Shown here: piece by piece, positions 10,741 through 22,240 of the stretch
Position numbering within the stretch: position 1 is the first letter of the stretch
Layout of the letters: each line of letters starts with the position of its first letter
Assembly: GCF_004193775.1 (NCBI RefSeq)
Contig: NC_041006.1
Span: forward strand, 26,968,163-27,032,162
Direction: 5' to 3'
Source of the DNA: Glycine soja
Taxonomy: Eukaryota; Streptophyta; Magnoliopsida; Fabales; Fabaceae
Length of the DNA: 64,000 nucleotides
Position numbers and translations under genes: made by a program
The notes under the pieces: generated by a model
The model's input: only the letters and a program-made list of their open reading frames with translations
What the model was told of the DNA's origin: nothing
Database searches by the model: none

Positions 10741-11744
10741 CTAAGGCTTGGGATTTACACAAGTAGACCCAATATTTCCAAATTATGTTCTTTCATCGGT
10801 TCAACGAATCCATCCATTCTTATCTCAGTTATTCTGGAAAATAAACTCTTAGCGTCAGTCTCTTGTTTCCAAAAGATATGTTTGCTCTCTACAAATGATT
10901 TATGCTTCCTAAGACCACAACATGCCGACCTTCGAGGTCTTTCTTTCTTTTTTTTGTTTCATTTTTTATGTTTGCAAAAACTATACATCCATCACCGACT
11001 ATGAGAAAAGCTTTTCTTTGTACACCTACATTCCTATACACGATAAACTTTTTCTGTATACACACGCATTAAAAACTCTTTGTCTTTATATCAACACGGT
11101 CTATATAAAAACTCTATTCCTGTTCAAAGATTTCATCTTCCTTTTTCAACATACACTCGTGGTTTTATACAAAAAATTTCTTTATATACACTCATTGCTC
11201 ATACACAAGAATTTCTTTTCACACATTATTTATACGCACACGAGATCTTCCCATACACTTTTTACATATAAAAAAACTCTTTTCCTTTCTTTATATATAG
11301 ACTCGACATTTGTTCACCACGCTTCTTTCTTTTTCTATTCTTGGTGTCATCATGATTTTAGTTTGTTTTATTTTTAGGACGACGTTCCTAAAGGAAAACT
11401 CTACAAGGTTCAGGAATTTCAACAAACATTATCGACGATAACGAAGTAAGCACTAACGCAACAATCTAAACAAAATGTATGCACAAAACAAAAGACGATC
11501 GAACAAACGTTAGTCCCTCAAGTCATAGAAACAAGATAACATACAAATGATAAATGATGGAACATACGAATTTGGGGATCCCACAGTCATGTGGCTCCGC
11601 ATGCCACTGGACTCTTGGGTCACGGTAACAAAAGGTGGGGTGGTCGACAAAAGCAGGGCTTTTGCTCCTACATATCCTTAATTTGTGATGAGGAAATCAG
11701 ACCTACATAGTTCTTGATAACTGTGAGACTAAAAAATAGTCTCG
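10741..11744. other. Non-coding spacer of element B
   Basis: A pyrimidine-rich stretch (10930-11370) full of ATACAC words, followed by AT-rich DNA. Near 11640-11710 is a short block (GTCGACAAAAGCAGGGCT, GAGGAAATCAGACCTAC) also present in the A and B LTRs, so a piece of LTR-like sequence is reused inside the element. I see no gene; the open frame over 10922-11377 is a low-complexity artefact. Confidence 0.6.
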
Positions 11745-12780
11745 GTGTTTTCTTCACTAAAAGGCGAACATGCTTTAGTAAAGAGACAAAACTTCCAACT
11801 GATAAGAGAAACATATCCTTTTCGGATGAAAAACAATGTGTCTATCGGGGAAGGAGAGTATGCTGATGAAATTTTCTCATAACCGTAAATGAGATTTTGG
11901 ATGTTAGAATTTCGTTTCTAAATGACCATTTAGAGGAAGCATTGGGTTCAACAAAAATAGAAGAAAATCACTCAAAGTGTATCAATCTCACACAGGTAAG
12001 TGTTTTATCCTAATTTCGAACCATAGATATGTCATGACTTGATTTTGCAAATCATTTCCTATCAAATCAAAGATTACATGCGTGATCATGGATCAATAGG
12101 ACTTTTTCTTGGGAATGGTTTGTTTCTTGGTGGGGAATTTGGCTTTTAGTGTTTTTGGCTTTTCCTTTTCTGTTTTTGTTTAGTGCGGGGCGAGAAAGTC
12201 GCTAGCGCACAGGATTTCGGTAGGCAATCAAAGGGAGAGAGGACCACTTTAGGTCGTGGTTTCCTTTCTTTTTCTTGTTTACTTGGTGACAATTCTGTAT
12301 TGTTCAGATATTGTTTGGTCCAAAGACCTTTCTGCATATTTTTTCAGCTTTCTTTCGATCTTTGATCGAGATCTTTCTTTCTTTTTTGCTTTCTCCCACT
12401 CTTTGATTGGGAATTTTCTTTCTTTGCTTTCTTCCGATTCTTTTGATCAGGAAATTTCTCCTTTTCTCTCTTTTTTGTTTTCTTCTGAGGGCAAGGATTG
12501 ACATTCTCACCCTGGGTCAAGGTTTATGATAAGTTGGGATTTTGGCTCAAGGCTTGTAGAACGGCTGGTCATGATATATGTCAGCGGTTCGGGGATAAAG
12601 GGGATGTCCCACATTATTTCCATGATACACATGCAACAATGATGATTAGGAAATTTTATGCAAAACTGGTCATGCATGCACCCATGTGGATACTCAAGCA
12701 TCAAGTTTTTATGGCCATGTGACACTAGGGCTCAGGATTCATTTTCCCTATTTAAGTCAACCTAGTATTTCCAAAATATG
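11745..12780. repeat. Spacer segment of element B, copy 2 of a dispersed duplication
   Basis: Second copy of the block at 9716-10740, offset by about 2.04 kb. It is non-coding. Confidence 0.7.
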
Positions 12781-13460
12781 TTCTTTTATCAATTCATGCA
12801 TTCATCCGAGTCCATTTTGGGTGTTCGGGAAAATTTTCACAGCATTCACCCTTCAGGTGTATTACACACATTTTCTTTCAGAAACTGGTTATGATCAGTG
12901 AATTTTTTTCCAAAGAAAAGCTGGAAGTTATCTCTTCTCAAAAGCATGTTGGCTTTTCAGCTGAAAGATATATTTTGTGTTCTTGGGAATTTGTTTTTGT
13001 TGTTTTTTTTTTCATGAGGTATTTTGCTACCTAAACATGTGTATGTTTTTGTGAGGTACTTTTGCTATATACATGCATATCCAAGGTATCTTGCTACCTA
13101 AACATACATACATATATTTTGTGAGGTATTTTGCTATATACATGCATATCTAAGGTATTTTCCCTACCTAAACACACATACATATATTTTGTGAGGTATG
13201 ACTACCTTCTGAGCTTGTGCTTGTTTTATTTAAGTTCCTAGGATCATGAGCAACTAGGTGTGTCCAACTATGACTTGAGAAACAAAGTAGATCAAATAAC
13301 AAGCTGAGATTTAAAAGTTACTAGGTTACCTCCTAGTAGTGCTTCTTTAACGTCTTGAGCTGGACGTGTGGTGACTGGTCGGTCATGGACCTAGTACTTT
13401 GCTTACCTTTGGCTTTGGACTTGGTCGCCTATTGGTTGGCCATGTGTCGTAGGCAATGCT
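12781..13460. other. Non-coding spacer of element B with short repeats
   Basis: From about 13010 to 13200, three imperfect units of roughly 60 bp repeat GAGGTATTTTGCTA, CTAAACATACATACATA and TATACATGCATATC. The rest shows no coding signal. Confidence 0.6.
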
Positions 13461-13492
13461 CTAACCTTTTTGTGGATGAGTTGAGGTGAACT

Positions 13493-13747
13493 CTAGAGGT
13501 GGTGGCGGTGCGTCTGTTGCCCGCTGCCGGCCGTCCCCAGGCTGCTGGGGTGTTTCACCCTGCGCCTGCCTGGGGGCGCAATACTTCTTGATGAAAGCTC
13601 AATTAGTAGGGGGCTTGATGACCTTGCTAGGGTGACAGACACCCCGTAGAACTGACAGAGGCCCGTAATTAGAGCTGGCAACTCCAACACCCTGTTGGCC
13701 TTCTTCGGGTCCACTGGGTGTCTTGAGGGCACAATCCCTGCAAACAA
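13493..13747 (-). pseudogene. Plant transposon protein-like fragment in element B
   Basis: A minus-strand 84-residue open frame contains LELPALITGLCQFYGVSV, which resembles the LxFPxLITxLCxxxGV signature of the putative plant transposon protein domain seen again at 62.2-62.9 kb. After that signature the expected AFIKKYC continuation is in another frame, so it is broken. The fragment is the last of three tandem cassettes (13616-14175). Family assignment is by eye and moderate. No function is inferred. Confidence 0.45.
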
Positions 13748-14175
13748 TAGATGACATCAGAAATCAGTTGGGGGAGGTGCATACTTACCTATGTCACGAT
13801 GGCATGAACTCGCTGGGGGGACGGGCGCCCTGTAGGACTGACAGAGGCTCGTAACCAGAGCTGGAAACCCCAGGGCCCTGTTGGGCTCCTTTGGGTGCAC
13901 TGGGTGTCTTGTGGGCGCTACCCCTACAAATAATAGATTACATCAGAAATCAGTTGAGCGATGTGCATACTTACCTATGTCATGATGGCATGACCTTGCT
14001 AGGGGGAACGGGCACCCTGTAGGACTGACAGAGGCCCATAACTAGAGCTGGAAACCCCAGGGCCCTGTTGGACTTCTCCAGGTCCACTGGGTGTCTTGTG
14101 GGCACAACCCCTACAAATAATAGATGACATCAGAAATCAGTTGAACCATATGCATACTTACCTATGTCGGGACGG
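13616..14175 (-). repeat. 187-bp cassette repeated three times, with splice-like borders
   Basis: Three units with steps of 186 and 187 bp (ACTGACAGAG at 13651 and 13837, and ACTGACA at 14024). On the minus strand each has a pyrimidine-rich TCTATTRTTTGYAG followed by G, a 120-130-nt body with a CCAGTGGACC word and a CTCTAATTACGGGCCTCTG-like word, and a CATAG/GTAAGTATGC end. These look like acceptor and donor sites around a small exon, but the interval between units is only about 51 nt, short for a plant intron. The cassette corresponds to the transposon-protein-like fragment. Confidence 0.8.
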
Positions 14176-14484
14176 CACAGACCAACTGATACTTCTGCAG
14201 GGGGAGATCGGCACTGCGGTTGCTGGGCAGAATGTTGCTAAGTAGCAACATCATTTATATCTGTGTAAAAGTGGTCATGTTGGTGCGCATGATCCGCACT
14301 CATCTCTTTGCAGTGGCACGGGTGAAATCTTGCCCCGGTATGCATAGTAGCTACGTGATAGCCTCCCTCTCTAGTTGTGCTCGCACAGTTGGTCGTCCTT
14401 CAATATCAGGGGGTGGCCCAGGAACTAATAAAAGGGAACTACTGGCCACTTAACCGGGAGCGCAAGTCTCGGTTAAGCATCTAA
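14176..14484. other. Non-coding spacer of element B
   Basis: Nothing recognisable beyond moderate GC content and continuity with the cassette array. No supported gene. Confidence 0.5.
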
Positions 14485-14870
14485 GGGCAAAGGACCTTAA
14501 ATTCTCTTAAGGTGTGGATATGGAGCACACTGAAAATGAGGATGCATAGCCCTCTAAAGGTGAGGGCGTGCAACCCTCTAAAATTGAGGACGTGTCGCCC
14601 TTTGAAGGCGAGGGCGTGCAGCCCTCTGAAGGTGAGGACGTGCAGTCCTCTGAAAGGGAGGACGTGTAGTCCTCTGAAGGCGAGGACGCGTAGTCTTCTA
14701 AAGGCGAGGGCGTGTAGCCCTCTGAAAGGGAGGACGTCTAGTCCTCTGAAGGTAAGGGCATGTAGCCCTATGAAGGCAAGGACGTATAGTCCTCTAAAGG
14801 CAAGGACATGTAGTCCTCTGGACGGGAGGACGTATAGTCCTCCGAAGGTGAGGGTACTAGTACCCAAGGG
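14485..14870. repeat. 30-bp tandem array in element B
   Basis: About a dozen units of a GAGGACGTGTAGTCCTCTGAAGG-like 30-mer. Because 30 is a multiple of three, both strands stay open for over 120 codons and give ten-residue peptide repeats, but there is no gene signal. Within each unit GAGGAC and GTCCTC are inverted, so each can form a small hairpin. A related 30-40-bp array occurs in element A at 22855-23045. Confidence 0.9.
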
Positions 14871-15694
14871 TCCACCCTTATGAGAAAGCATGAGATTAAC
14901 TCATTGAGAGGGCCGATCATCCCAAATTCGAAAAATTAGATATCAGATGTAGGAAATCTATGCAGTTAACATGATTCTTAGGGATGCAGATGCATGCAAC
15001 CTTTGTCGTGAAATTTGGTAAATGCGAACTTCATATGAAATAATGCAATGCAATGGAAAGTTGTATAATGTTCATGACATTCTTTCCCTATTTTGTGATT
15101 TTGATTTTGATTAATTTTTTTTGGAAAACACAGATTGACTGTCCTTTTGAAAGAGGCAATAATTCATGCAACCTTATCCTATCTTTGCAAATCTCTCCGG
15201 GATCTCCCTCATAGTGTTTGTTCTGTTTGATTTAGTCACTTGACCATTTTGGAGTGACGGCAATGGAGCCGTTTGACGTTTAATCAATCCATTGAAATGC
15301 CAGAGTTTGTCCCCCCTCTTTTTTTTGTTTAAAAACATCGACGGGTGAGAACTTTTGATCTGCCCCTAGGTTCGCTTGAGGCTCATGCATGATGCCCCTC
15401 ATTGCCCCAGTGTAGGGCTTTGAGGTACCAATCGTTGTCTTTCGTCGTGACTTTGTAGCAGGGAACCTATTGGGTGAGAACTTCTAATCTGCCCCTAGGT
15501 TCGCTTGAGGTTCATGCACGGTGCCCCTCAATGCCCCAGTGTAAGGCTTTGAGGTACCAATCGTTGTCTTGTTTTCACAACCTCGTAGTGAGGAAGAATG
15601 AAAGAAGTAGTTGATTCTTGCAAAAAGAATTTTCCAAGGACGAGAAATAGTTGAAGGATTTTTTCAGTTGATGGATTAAGTCAAATGACTCTTA
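14871..15694. other. Spacer of element B with a 130-bp duplication
   Basis: The block containing GGGTGAGAACTT, CTGCCCCTAGGTTCGCTTGAG and GCCCCAGTGTA occurs twice (about 15345-15440 and 15475-15565). One copy is present in element A at 33935-34020. No gene seen. Confidence 0.65.
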
Positions 15695-16756
15695 TGTAGA
15701 TGCAAGATGTTTTGATGATGCCAAAGGATCAACTGCTTCTAAGTTTTATACAAGGCAAGAATCCAAGAATCCAAGAAAATCAAGATATATGATCAAGTTG
15801 ATCTCTAGAATATTAGGAAGAAGTTTCCAAATTGAAAAAAGCAAAAGGTTTGGCCAAAGAATTCTATCTAAATCATTTCAAATTGAGATTTACTCTCTGG
15901 TAATCGATTACCAGCAGCTGAAAATGTTTATAACAGTCACTAGAAACTTGAATTCAAAATTTATAATGTGAAATTGATTACACATGGATGGTAATTGATT
16001 ACTAGCAGTTTATTGAACGTTTTAATTCAAATTTTAAAGCCTGTAATCGATTACACCAGTCTTGTAATCAATTACCAGAGAGGATTTTCATAAAATAATT
16101 TCCAAGAGTCACATCTATTCAAATGGTTTATGAATGGCCATCAAAGGTGACTTGGAAACACGAATTTAAAGAGAGTTTTCATTGCCCAAAAAGTTTTATC
16201 TTCTCAAAAGATTAAGAGTTTTTCTGAACTGATATGTCTTATCCTTTCAAAAAGATTCCTTGGTCAACCACTTGCATATTCAATAAGGGATTTTGATTGA
16301 TCTTCATTGTACAATCTATCTCTTTTAAGAGAGATTTCTCCTTTTCTTCTTCTTATTTCTGAAAAGGGATTAAGAGACCGTGGGTCTCTTGTTGTAGAGG
16401 ATTCCCGACCATAAGGGAAGAGTTGTCCCTGTGTGGTTCAGACTTTGTAAAAGGAGTTTTACAAAGAGAGTGGAAAATCTCAAGTGGGTTACTTGAGGAC
16501 TGGACGTAGGCACGGGAAGTGGCCGAACCAGTATAAATCAAGTTTGCATTCCTCTCTTCCCTTAAACTTCTTTTATTTATTGCTATTTATCTTTTACTTT
16601 AATGAAGTTTATTTTGAATTGTCTTTTGAGTCATTCATGTTAAGGGTGCATTGTTAATACAAAAAGAGAGTGAAAGTTTAATTGGGGAATAGTCTTTTTA
16701 TCTTAATTCAACCCCTCCACCCCTTCTTAAGATAAACTGAGGCCATTTTTCCAACA
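15695..16756 (+). mobile_element. Solo Copia LTR J
   Basis: 1,062 bp, TGTAGATGC...TTTCCAACA, in plus orientation. Flanks TCTTA and TCCTA differ at one base, and element A has the uninterrupted equivalent (ACTCCTGTTCTTG) near 34150. It shares the ATCGATTACC words (15899-15914, 16040-16080), an AGTATAAATCAAG region near 16532 and a CTGAGGCCA end with the D-family LTRs but is clearly a different, shorter family. No internal region. Confidence 0.85.
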
Positions 16757-17140
16757 TCCTATTCTTGATAACTCACTTCTCTCTAAAAGGACAAACTTTC
16801 TGGAATGATAAAATGAGGTCGCATGAATGCCTTGAAAACACAGTCAATCAAATGCTTTTTTTTTTCTTTTTCTTTTTGAACCTTTTTTTTTTATTTTGAA
16901 ACTTATTTGTTTTGAACTTTACTCGTTCTTTTACGGCACTCCCACCAACGTGCAAGATGAGTAATTTCTGATTGAACGGTCTTGGAAGTCCAAACTCAGG
17001 AGCACAGGTCGCTTAAGCAAACGGACCAATGGCTTGCACCCACATTCCGGTGAAAGTTGAATAAGCAAAGCCCACGTGTGGTGTCGCTTGTAGTGTTAGG
17101 GTTCAACAAGCGATTCTCCTCAAATTTCAGCCAGCCCACA
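16757..17140. other. Spacer between solo LTR J and gag of element B
   Basis: T-rich non-coding DNA collinear with 34155-34640 of element A (same AGGAGCRCAGGTCGCTT block). No gene. Confidence 0.6.
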
Positions 17141-18861
17141 TCAATTTAGACTTTGCACCTTATGCTTCAGGGTCATACAGTGCTCAATGGAATGCCCCAG
17201 GGATCCTCCATGATATACACATGTTGCGTTCAAGTCGTATCCTCTGAAAAATGGAGGTTGAGGAAACCTAGTAGGGGTTATGGCTACCATTGAATTATCG
17301 AGTAGATATGAGAGCAAGTTTAGCATATGACATCGGAATTTGGGGTGAATCCTACAGGCTTTTTGCTGCAAAATTCCTTTTTGGTTGGTGTTTCGGTTCG
17401 TGCTAAAGGTGGTGTTTAGCATTGGTTGTGTCGTAGACAGGCTTTGTGGTTGATTTAGGGATGACCTTTGTGGATAATTGGGTGGTGGGTAAGGAGATGG
17501 GTTGTTATTGGCTGAGTAATGACATTGTTGGGTTGGTGGGAAACTTGGCCATATAAGAATGGCAGTCACAGCATGGGTTTCTCCTTCATCCTCACCCTCT
17601 TCATTTGCCCCAGTTTTCTCATTCGTCCAAGCAGGATGACTAAATTTTCCTCTTTTCGGACCCACATCGATCCTTTCACTGGCAAAGACCAAATCCGCAA
17701 AGCTTTGAAGGTGCATAGCCCACCATCTTTTCATAGTAGAATACCGATAATGTGTCTACCATCATGATTATCGTCTCCATTTCCATCATTGGGGGTACCA
17801 CTTGGGCTGCCAGATCCCTCCACCTTTGGGCGTATTCTTTGAAAGATCTGTGCCCCCTTTTTGCACATGTTCTGTAGTTGCATCCTATCCGAAGCCATTA
17901 TACTGACACTGCCTAACAAAGGAAACCATTAGGTCCTTCCAAGAATGGACTCGGGAAGGTTCCAAGTTAGTGTACCAGGTAACAGCTACCCCAGTAAGAC
18001 TTTCTTGGAAGGAATGTATCAGCAATTCCTCATCTTTTACGTATGCCCCCATCTTTCGACAATACATCTTTAGATGGTTCTTGGGGCAAGTAGTCCCCTT
18101 GTACTTGTCAAAGTCCAGAACCTTGAACTTGGGAGGGGTGATGATATTGGGTACTAGGAACAACTCTCCTAGGTTAGCAAAGGCATAATCTTCTCCTCCT
18201 TCAATGGCCCCGAGCCTTTCCTCTAGATGATCCAACTTTTCCATTTCTGCCATAGCATAAGGGTTTTTACTTGTTGCAAGAGGTGTAGCTGGGGGTGATA
18301 CTGAGGGCCCTCCAAAGTGTTTTGCAGGGGTATACCACCAACTGCTTGCTCTTCAGTGGCATATCCGAGCCAAGGCTCGAAGTCGGCTAGATTGTGGTGG
18401 GGAATTTCATGTGTCTCCCCCACGGTTTAAGAGACATGTACATGATCAGTTTGGGGTTGTTGGCTCTCAATGGGTATAGGAGTGGAGTTATTGACATTCT
18501 TATTGGGAGTGTACGCCACATTGGGTGGTGTATAGTTGAGAGGCAAGCCATATGGCGGGAAGGCGTGCTCGTTTTGAATTTGCACATCATTGGGTCATCC
18601 GTACTTCCCAAATCTTTGCCTACCATATCTGAGGTTGGACGATTCATTTGCTTGAGGCCAGATGGGGGCATCGAGTTCACCTTAGCGACAGCGCTGGTAG
18701 TGGCAACTGCAACTGCATTGGCTTCCATTATTTTCCTCATGCTCATCATGGCCTCCATCATCGTGGCCATTTTCTCTTTCATGGCCTCCATGTCGACCTT
18801 CATCTTCTCTTGTACCTCCTCCACTTTACCCATTACTCTAGCTCTAGCACGGGTTCGGTAA
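17141..18861 (-). pseudogene. Tat-lineage gag of element B
   Basis: Minus-strand pieces in order: a Met/Lys/Glu-rich N-terminal segment likely to be a coiled coil (18640-18833), a linker with HEIPHHNLADFEPWLGYAT (18420-18350), the capsid core with CPKNHLKMYCRKMGAYV and FQESLTGVAVTWYTNLEP (18250-17890), a QNMCKK/RWRDLA region (17880-17750), a basic-Pro/Gln-rich linker, and a C-terminal CVYHGGSLGHSIEHC knuckle-like motif (about 17220-17180). This is the usual Tat/Ogre gag order. At least three frame changes (near 18420, 18240 and 17830) break it. Gag would form the particle shell and package RNA. No pol follows. Confidence 0.85.
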
Positions 18862-20447
18862 GGGCACCGTAAAGCACGTTGTTTTTTCTTTTTTATAACA
18901 ATGATTAAGTTCGTTTTTTTCTTTTTTTTTCAAGGAAAGAATTCAATGAGCAATGCAACCAATGAACAACATGGATGTATGCGAATGATGCACAGTTGAA
19001 GTATTGCAAATTTTTATGCAGGATATGGGGTTGAATCAATTTAGATTTTCAACATGGTCCATGACATCTTCGTCAAGGTGAAACTGGAAGTAACAGGGAC
19101 ATCGACAATTCTAAATGTGTTTGGCAGTAGACGAAGTAGCGATGTAACTCGATCCATCTTTTGCCCCAATGTTTTTTGCAAGATGGTTACTTCCATGCTT
19201 CAACTTGACTTGATGAACCTTTTCGTAAAAGCATGAGCTTGGTTCAATCCCATAATCCAAAGAATGACAATTTGATCGCCAATACATCGACAACATTTCA
19301 TAGAGATGAAAGAATCGGGAATACGTATGCTATGCATGGAAAGTGTAATTATGAAATTGAGATGCCCGAAGAAACATCTTTTCTTAGTTAACCATGCATT
19401 AGGTACCATGTTCAATCATTTTGCTTTTAAGTGAAACGGGTTTATGATCCCAACATGGTTGGCTCATGGTACCAAATATATGCAACTAAGAATACAGCGT
19501 GAATTTTCACGCTTTCCTTTTTTTTTTTTTGCAGAGGAAAATGCAAGGATCATGCATGAGGGAACATGAAAACAAAAGGTATGCAGTTTGTAGAACAAAA
19601 AGTATGTTGAATGCATATGCATGATGATGCAATGACTCATGCAAAATATGATGCTGGAATTGATAACGGGCAAATGCAGGAACAATATGTTCATTATGAT
19701 GCCATGAAGATACGCTCATCCGATGCATGATATGAATGCATTTACGGACACGAGAGCCCTGAAAAATTATCTCTTCTTACTTGCACACTTGGGGGTGCAG
19801 TGCCCTATGTGTGCAGTTTAAGAAGGTGATATGGATCTTCCGGCTTCCCATGACAAAAGACGAGACCAACATACAACGTGTGTGTGACGACATGATGTAG
19901 ACGCGCAAAAGCATAACACGGAGATGCACATAGCATGGCAATATCCACAAATAATCATACAGCAAAGGTGTACATGACATTTAGGTTTACATGCATAGCA
20001 GTGTTTAAAAATGGCACGCAACGTGTTTGCTCTGTGCCCCTATTTTAGGGACCTATAGGATAATATCTAGGGGTCTCTAATAACTACTCTCAACGATCCA
20101 TATCTCACATGGCTGTTTTCTAGAGGTATCATCACTCAAGATAATAATATTGTGGCGGTATGGAATACCAGCGACAACACATTATAAAGAGAGAAAGCTC
20201 TAGACGATGTTTCACTATTATCAAGCAAGTCGAAGACCTAGCATGACCATAGATTCACCTCCACTCCTTAGATTTCCATGAACCCGGGTATAGGGCCCCT
20301 TTTTACTCAAACCCGTGGGTGCTTAGAATGCGGTGTAAAAATGTGGAAAATACAACATTTATTATTTTTACACAGTTCAAGAAAAACGCACACACAAAGT
20401 TTCATAATTCCACATTTTCCTAAAATAGGCCAAACTCACAAAAACAG
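18862..20447. other. 5' leader of element B
   Basis: Untranslated leader between PBS and gag, 1.6 kb, rich in ATGCATG words. It is collinear with 36421-37800 of element A, including GATCATGCAT, TACCAAATA/TACCTAACA and CGGGTATAGGGCC near the PBS end. No supported gene. Confidence 0.75.
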
Positions 20448-20465
20448 TCCCCAGTGGAGTCGCCA
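20448..20465 (-). other. Primer-binding site of element B
   Basis: The minus strand reads TGGCGACTCCACTGGGGA, two bases inside the 5' LTR. This is the type reported for Tat/Ogre elements, complementary to an Arg tRNA 3' end (TCCCCAGTGGAGTCGCCA). It fixes the orientation as minus. Confidence 0.8.
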
Positions 20466-20467
20466 AC

Positions 20468-22064
20468 TTCGCAACCTACCCTTTTGCGGGTGAGCGAGGC
20501 GAGGCTCACGGGTGCGTCTTCCAAAGGAGGAAAATGCGTGGAGTCGTCATCAATGTTTATTTATGGAAAACGTCGGAAAAACCGAAGGAAACCGGTCATG
20601 AAGAATATTCTAGATTCGGGAGTTGTATTTACGTTTGAGGAAGGTATTAGCACCTCTCACGTTTGTCCCAAAGGACAACATCCTTAAATTAGGATTGTGT
20701 GAAATTGTGTATCTAAACTCTTATATCTTTTCTTATTTTTGAGGTCGACAAAAGTGGGGCTCTTGCTCCTACGTACCCTCCATCGAAAAGGAAATCAGAC
20801 CTACATAGTTCTTTCTAAAGGGCGAATCAAACGATTCTTTTTACTTGGAAGATGGTCCTTTTAAGGCGTTGGACCTTAAAATGATCCATTTTAACTTGGT
20901 GAGAAAAACTAAGGTACCGAACCTTAAAATCCTTTTTAGTTATTTTTTGCGGACAAGATTGACTTTGCAAGTTGATTTTAGCCTTAGTTTCACTTTAGTT
21001 ATTAGTCAATTCAATTAAGAAAGAGAAATCCCAAAGAGAAACGTTTGATTGCTTTTTTTGGTTTATTTTACTAAAAGATATTTTTGATTATTATATTATT
21101 ATTTTACCTCTTTTTGGTTTCCAACGTGGTTACGGCATGACCGAACAGTCGGATTTCATTTTAACAGAAATTAACGGATATTACAAATCAAATGATCGGT
21201 GGAAATTTATTTTATTTTTTGATTAGGCGAGAAAATGACTTAAGTAAATGACTAAAGCACGTCAAAAAGGGGTACGGAAAGTAAATGAAACGAAAATAAA
21301 AGTACGCGAAACAAATGGGGACCACCAAGGGTATATAGAATGAATTGAAAAGTTCGATTTCGGGAACTTACCGGTTGAAGACCAAAGAACGACGAAGAAC
21401 GAACGACGAAGAACGGTTGAAAATTTTCGCGAAATCACCGACGGAAACGTTACGAAAGCACCTCGGCTTGGATTTTCTACATGGAAACAATTTTCCTCAC
21501 TAATTTTAAGTGATTACAAAGTACCAGAAGGGCTGAACCCCATTCTCCTTCACTCCTCCCCCTATTTATAGGAAAATAGGGGAGGAGCTTGCCACCCAGC
21601 TCGCCCAGGCGAGCTAGGTTGCTTCCTCCAGAAGCAACCGCCTTCTAGAGGAACATCCTGGAAGGCCCAAGTGGGTCTGGTTGCTATTTGCACCCTCTTT
21701 TTACTAAATACACCCCCTTTTCTTTTTTGGTGATTCTTTTTCCGTAACTTTACGAAACTTTATGAATTTCGTAACGATATTTTTTTTCTTTCCGTAAGGT
21801 TACGGAACCTTACGGGTCATGTAATTACTCCTTTTTTAGCTTTCAGAATGTTACGGAAACTCACGGATTGCGTAACAATACTTCCTTTTGATTTTCGACA
21901 TGTTACGGAATTTCACGGATTGCGTAACAATGCTTCCTTTTGATTTTCGGCATGTCTCAGAACTTCACGCATTGTGCAACAAAGGGTGCCAAGTACCTCG
22001 AAGTGGTCAACCAAAGGTTGCATGCCATCAAACAATAGTCCCCGGACGAAATTAGGGTATGACA
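20468..22064 (-). mobile_element. 5' LTR of element B
   Basis: 1,597 bp. Plus-strand start TTCGCAACC has lost one base of the canonical TGTCGCAACC; the end is GGTATGACA. It is collinear with the 3' LTR (6321-7898) with scattered substitutions and small indels, for example an extra AACGACGAAG block near 21400. It is flanked on the right by the GAAGG duplication. Confidence 0.9.
21563..21570 (-). promoter_or_regulatory. TATA box of the element B 5' LTR
   Basis: Minus strand TATAAATA within CCTATAAATAGG, about 500 bp into the LTR on that strand. The same box is present near 7391 in the 3' LTR and at 39008 in element A. Confidence 0.6.
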
Positions 22065-22240
22065 GAAGGCATGCAATGACTGAAGACATTATTGTCTTCA
22101 AAATGTACATGAAGACATTGTCTCCTTTTGAAGGCATGCAATGACTGAAGATATTGTCGTCTTCGAAATGCAAACGAGGACATTGTCGCCATTTGAACGC
22201 ATGCAATGACTGAAGGCATTGTCGTCTTTGAAATGTAAAA
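22065..22240. repeat. 66-bp tandem array of element A, right part
   Basis: Continuation of 6060-6320 beyond element B, with about three more units at a 65-bp step (GAAGACATTA near 22082, GAAGATATTG near 22147, GAAGGCATTG near 22212). Confidence 0.85.

Larger units (their letters stand above)
6321..22064 (-). mobile_element. Tat/Ogre-like gag-only element B
   Basis: A full-length element in minus orientation inserted into the 66-bp array of element A. The target duplication is GAAGG (6316-6320 and 22065-22069). Minus-strand order is 5' LTR (20468-22064), PBS (20448-20465), leader, gag (17141-18861), spacer with solo LTR J, a 30-bp array, a 187-bp cassette array, a duplicated spacer, a 110-bp minisatellite, purine tract and 3' LTR (6321-7898). 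The span is 15.7 kb, or about 14.7 kb without J. I see no reverse transcriptase, RNase H or integrase motif. It shares leader, gag and LTR ends with A but has longer spacers. Confidence 0.9.

Noticed and set aside
10922..11377. 151-codon hydrophobic open frame
   Set aside because: Low-complexity pyrimidine-rich spacer translated into Phe/Tyr/Leu runs; no homologous counterpart in element A.
14481..14891. Long open frames on both strands with ten-residue repeats
   Set aside because: They follow from a 30-bp repeat whose length is a multiple of three; no start context, homology or codon signal.
18394..18861. 155-codon plus-strand frame
   Set aside because: It is the antisense of the Met-rich gag N-terminus; the gag frame on the minus strand has homology to element A.
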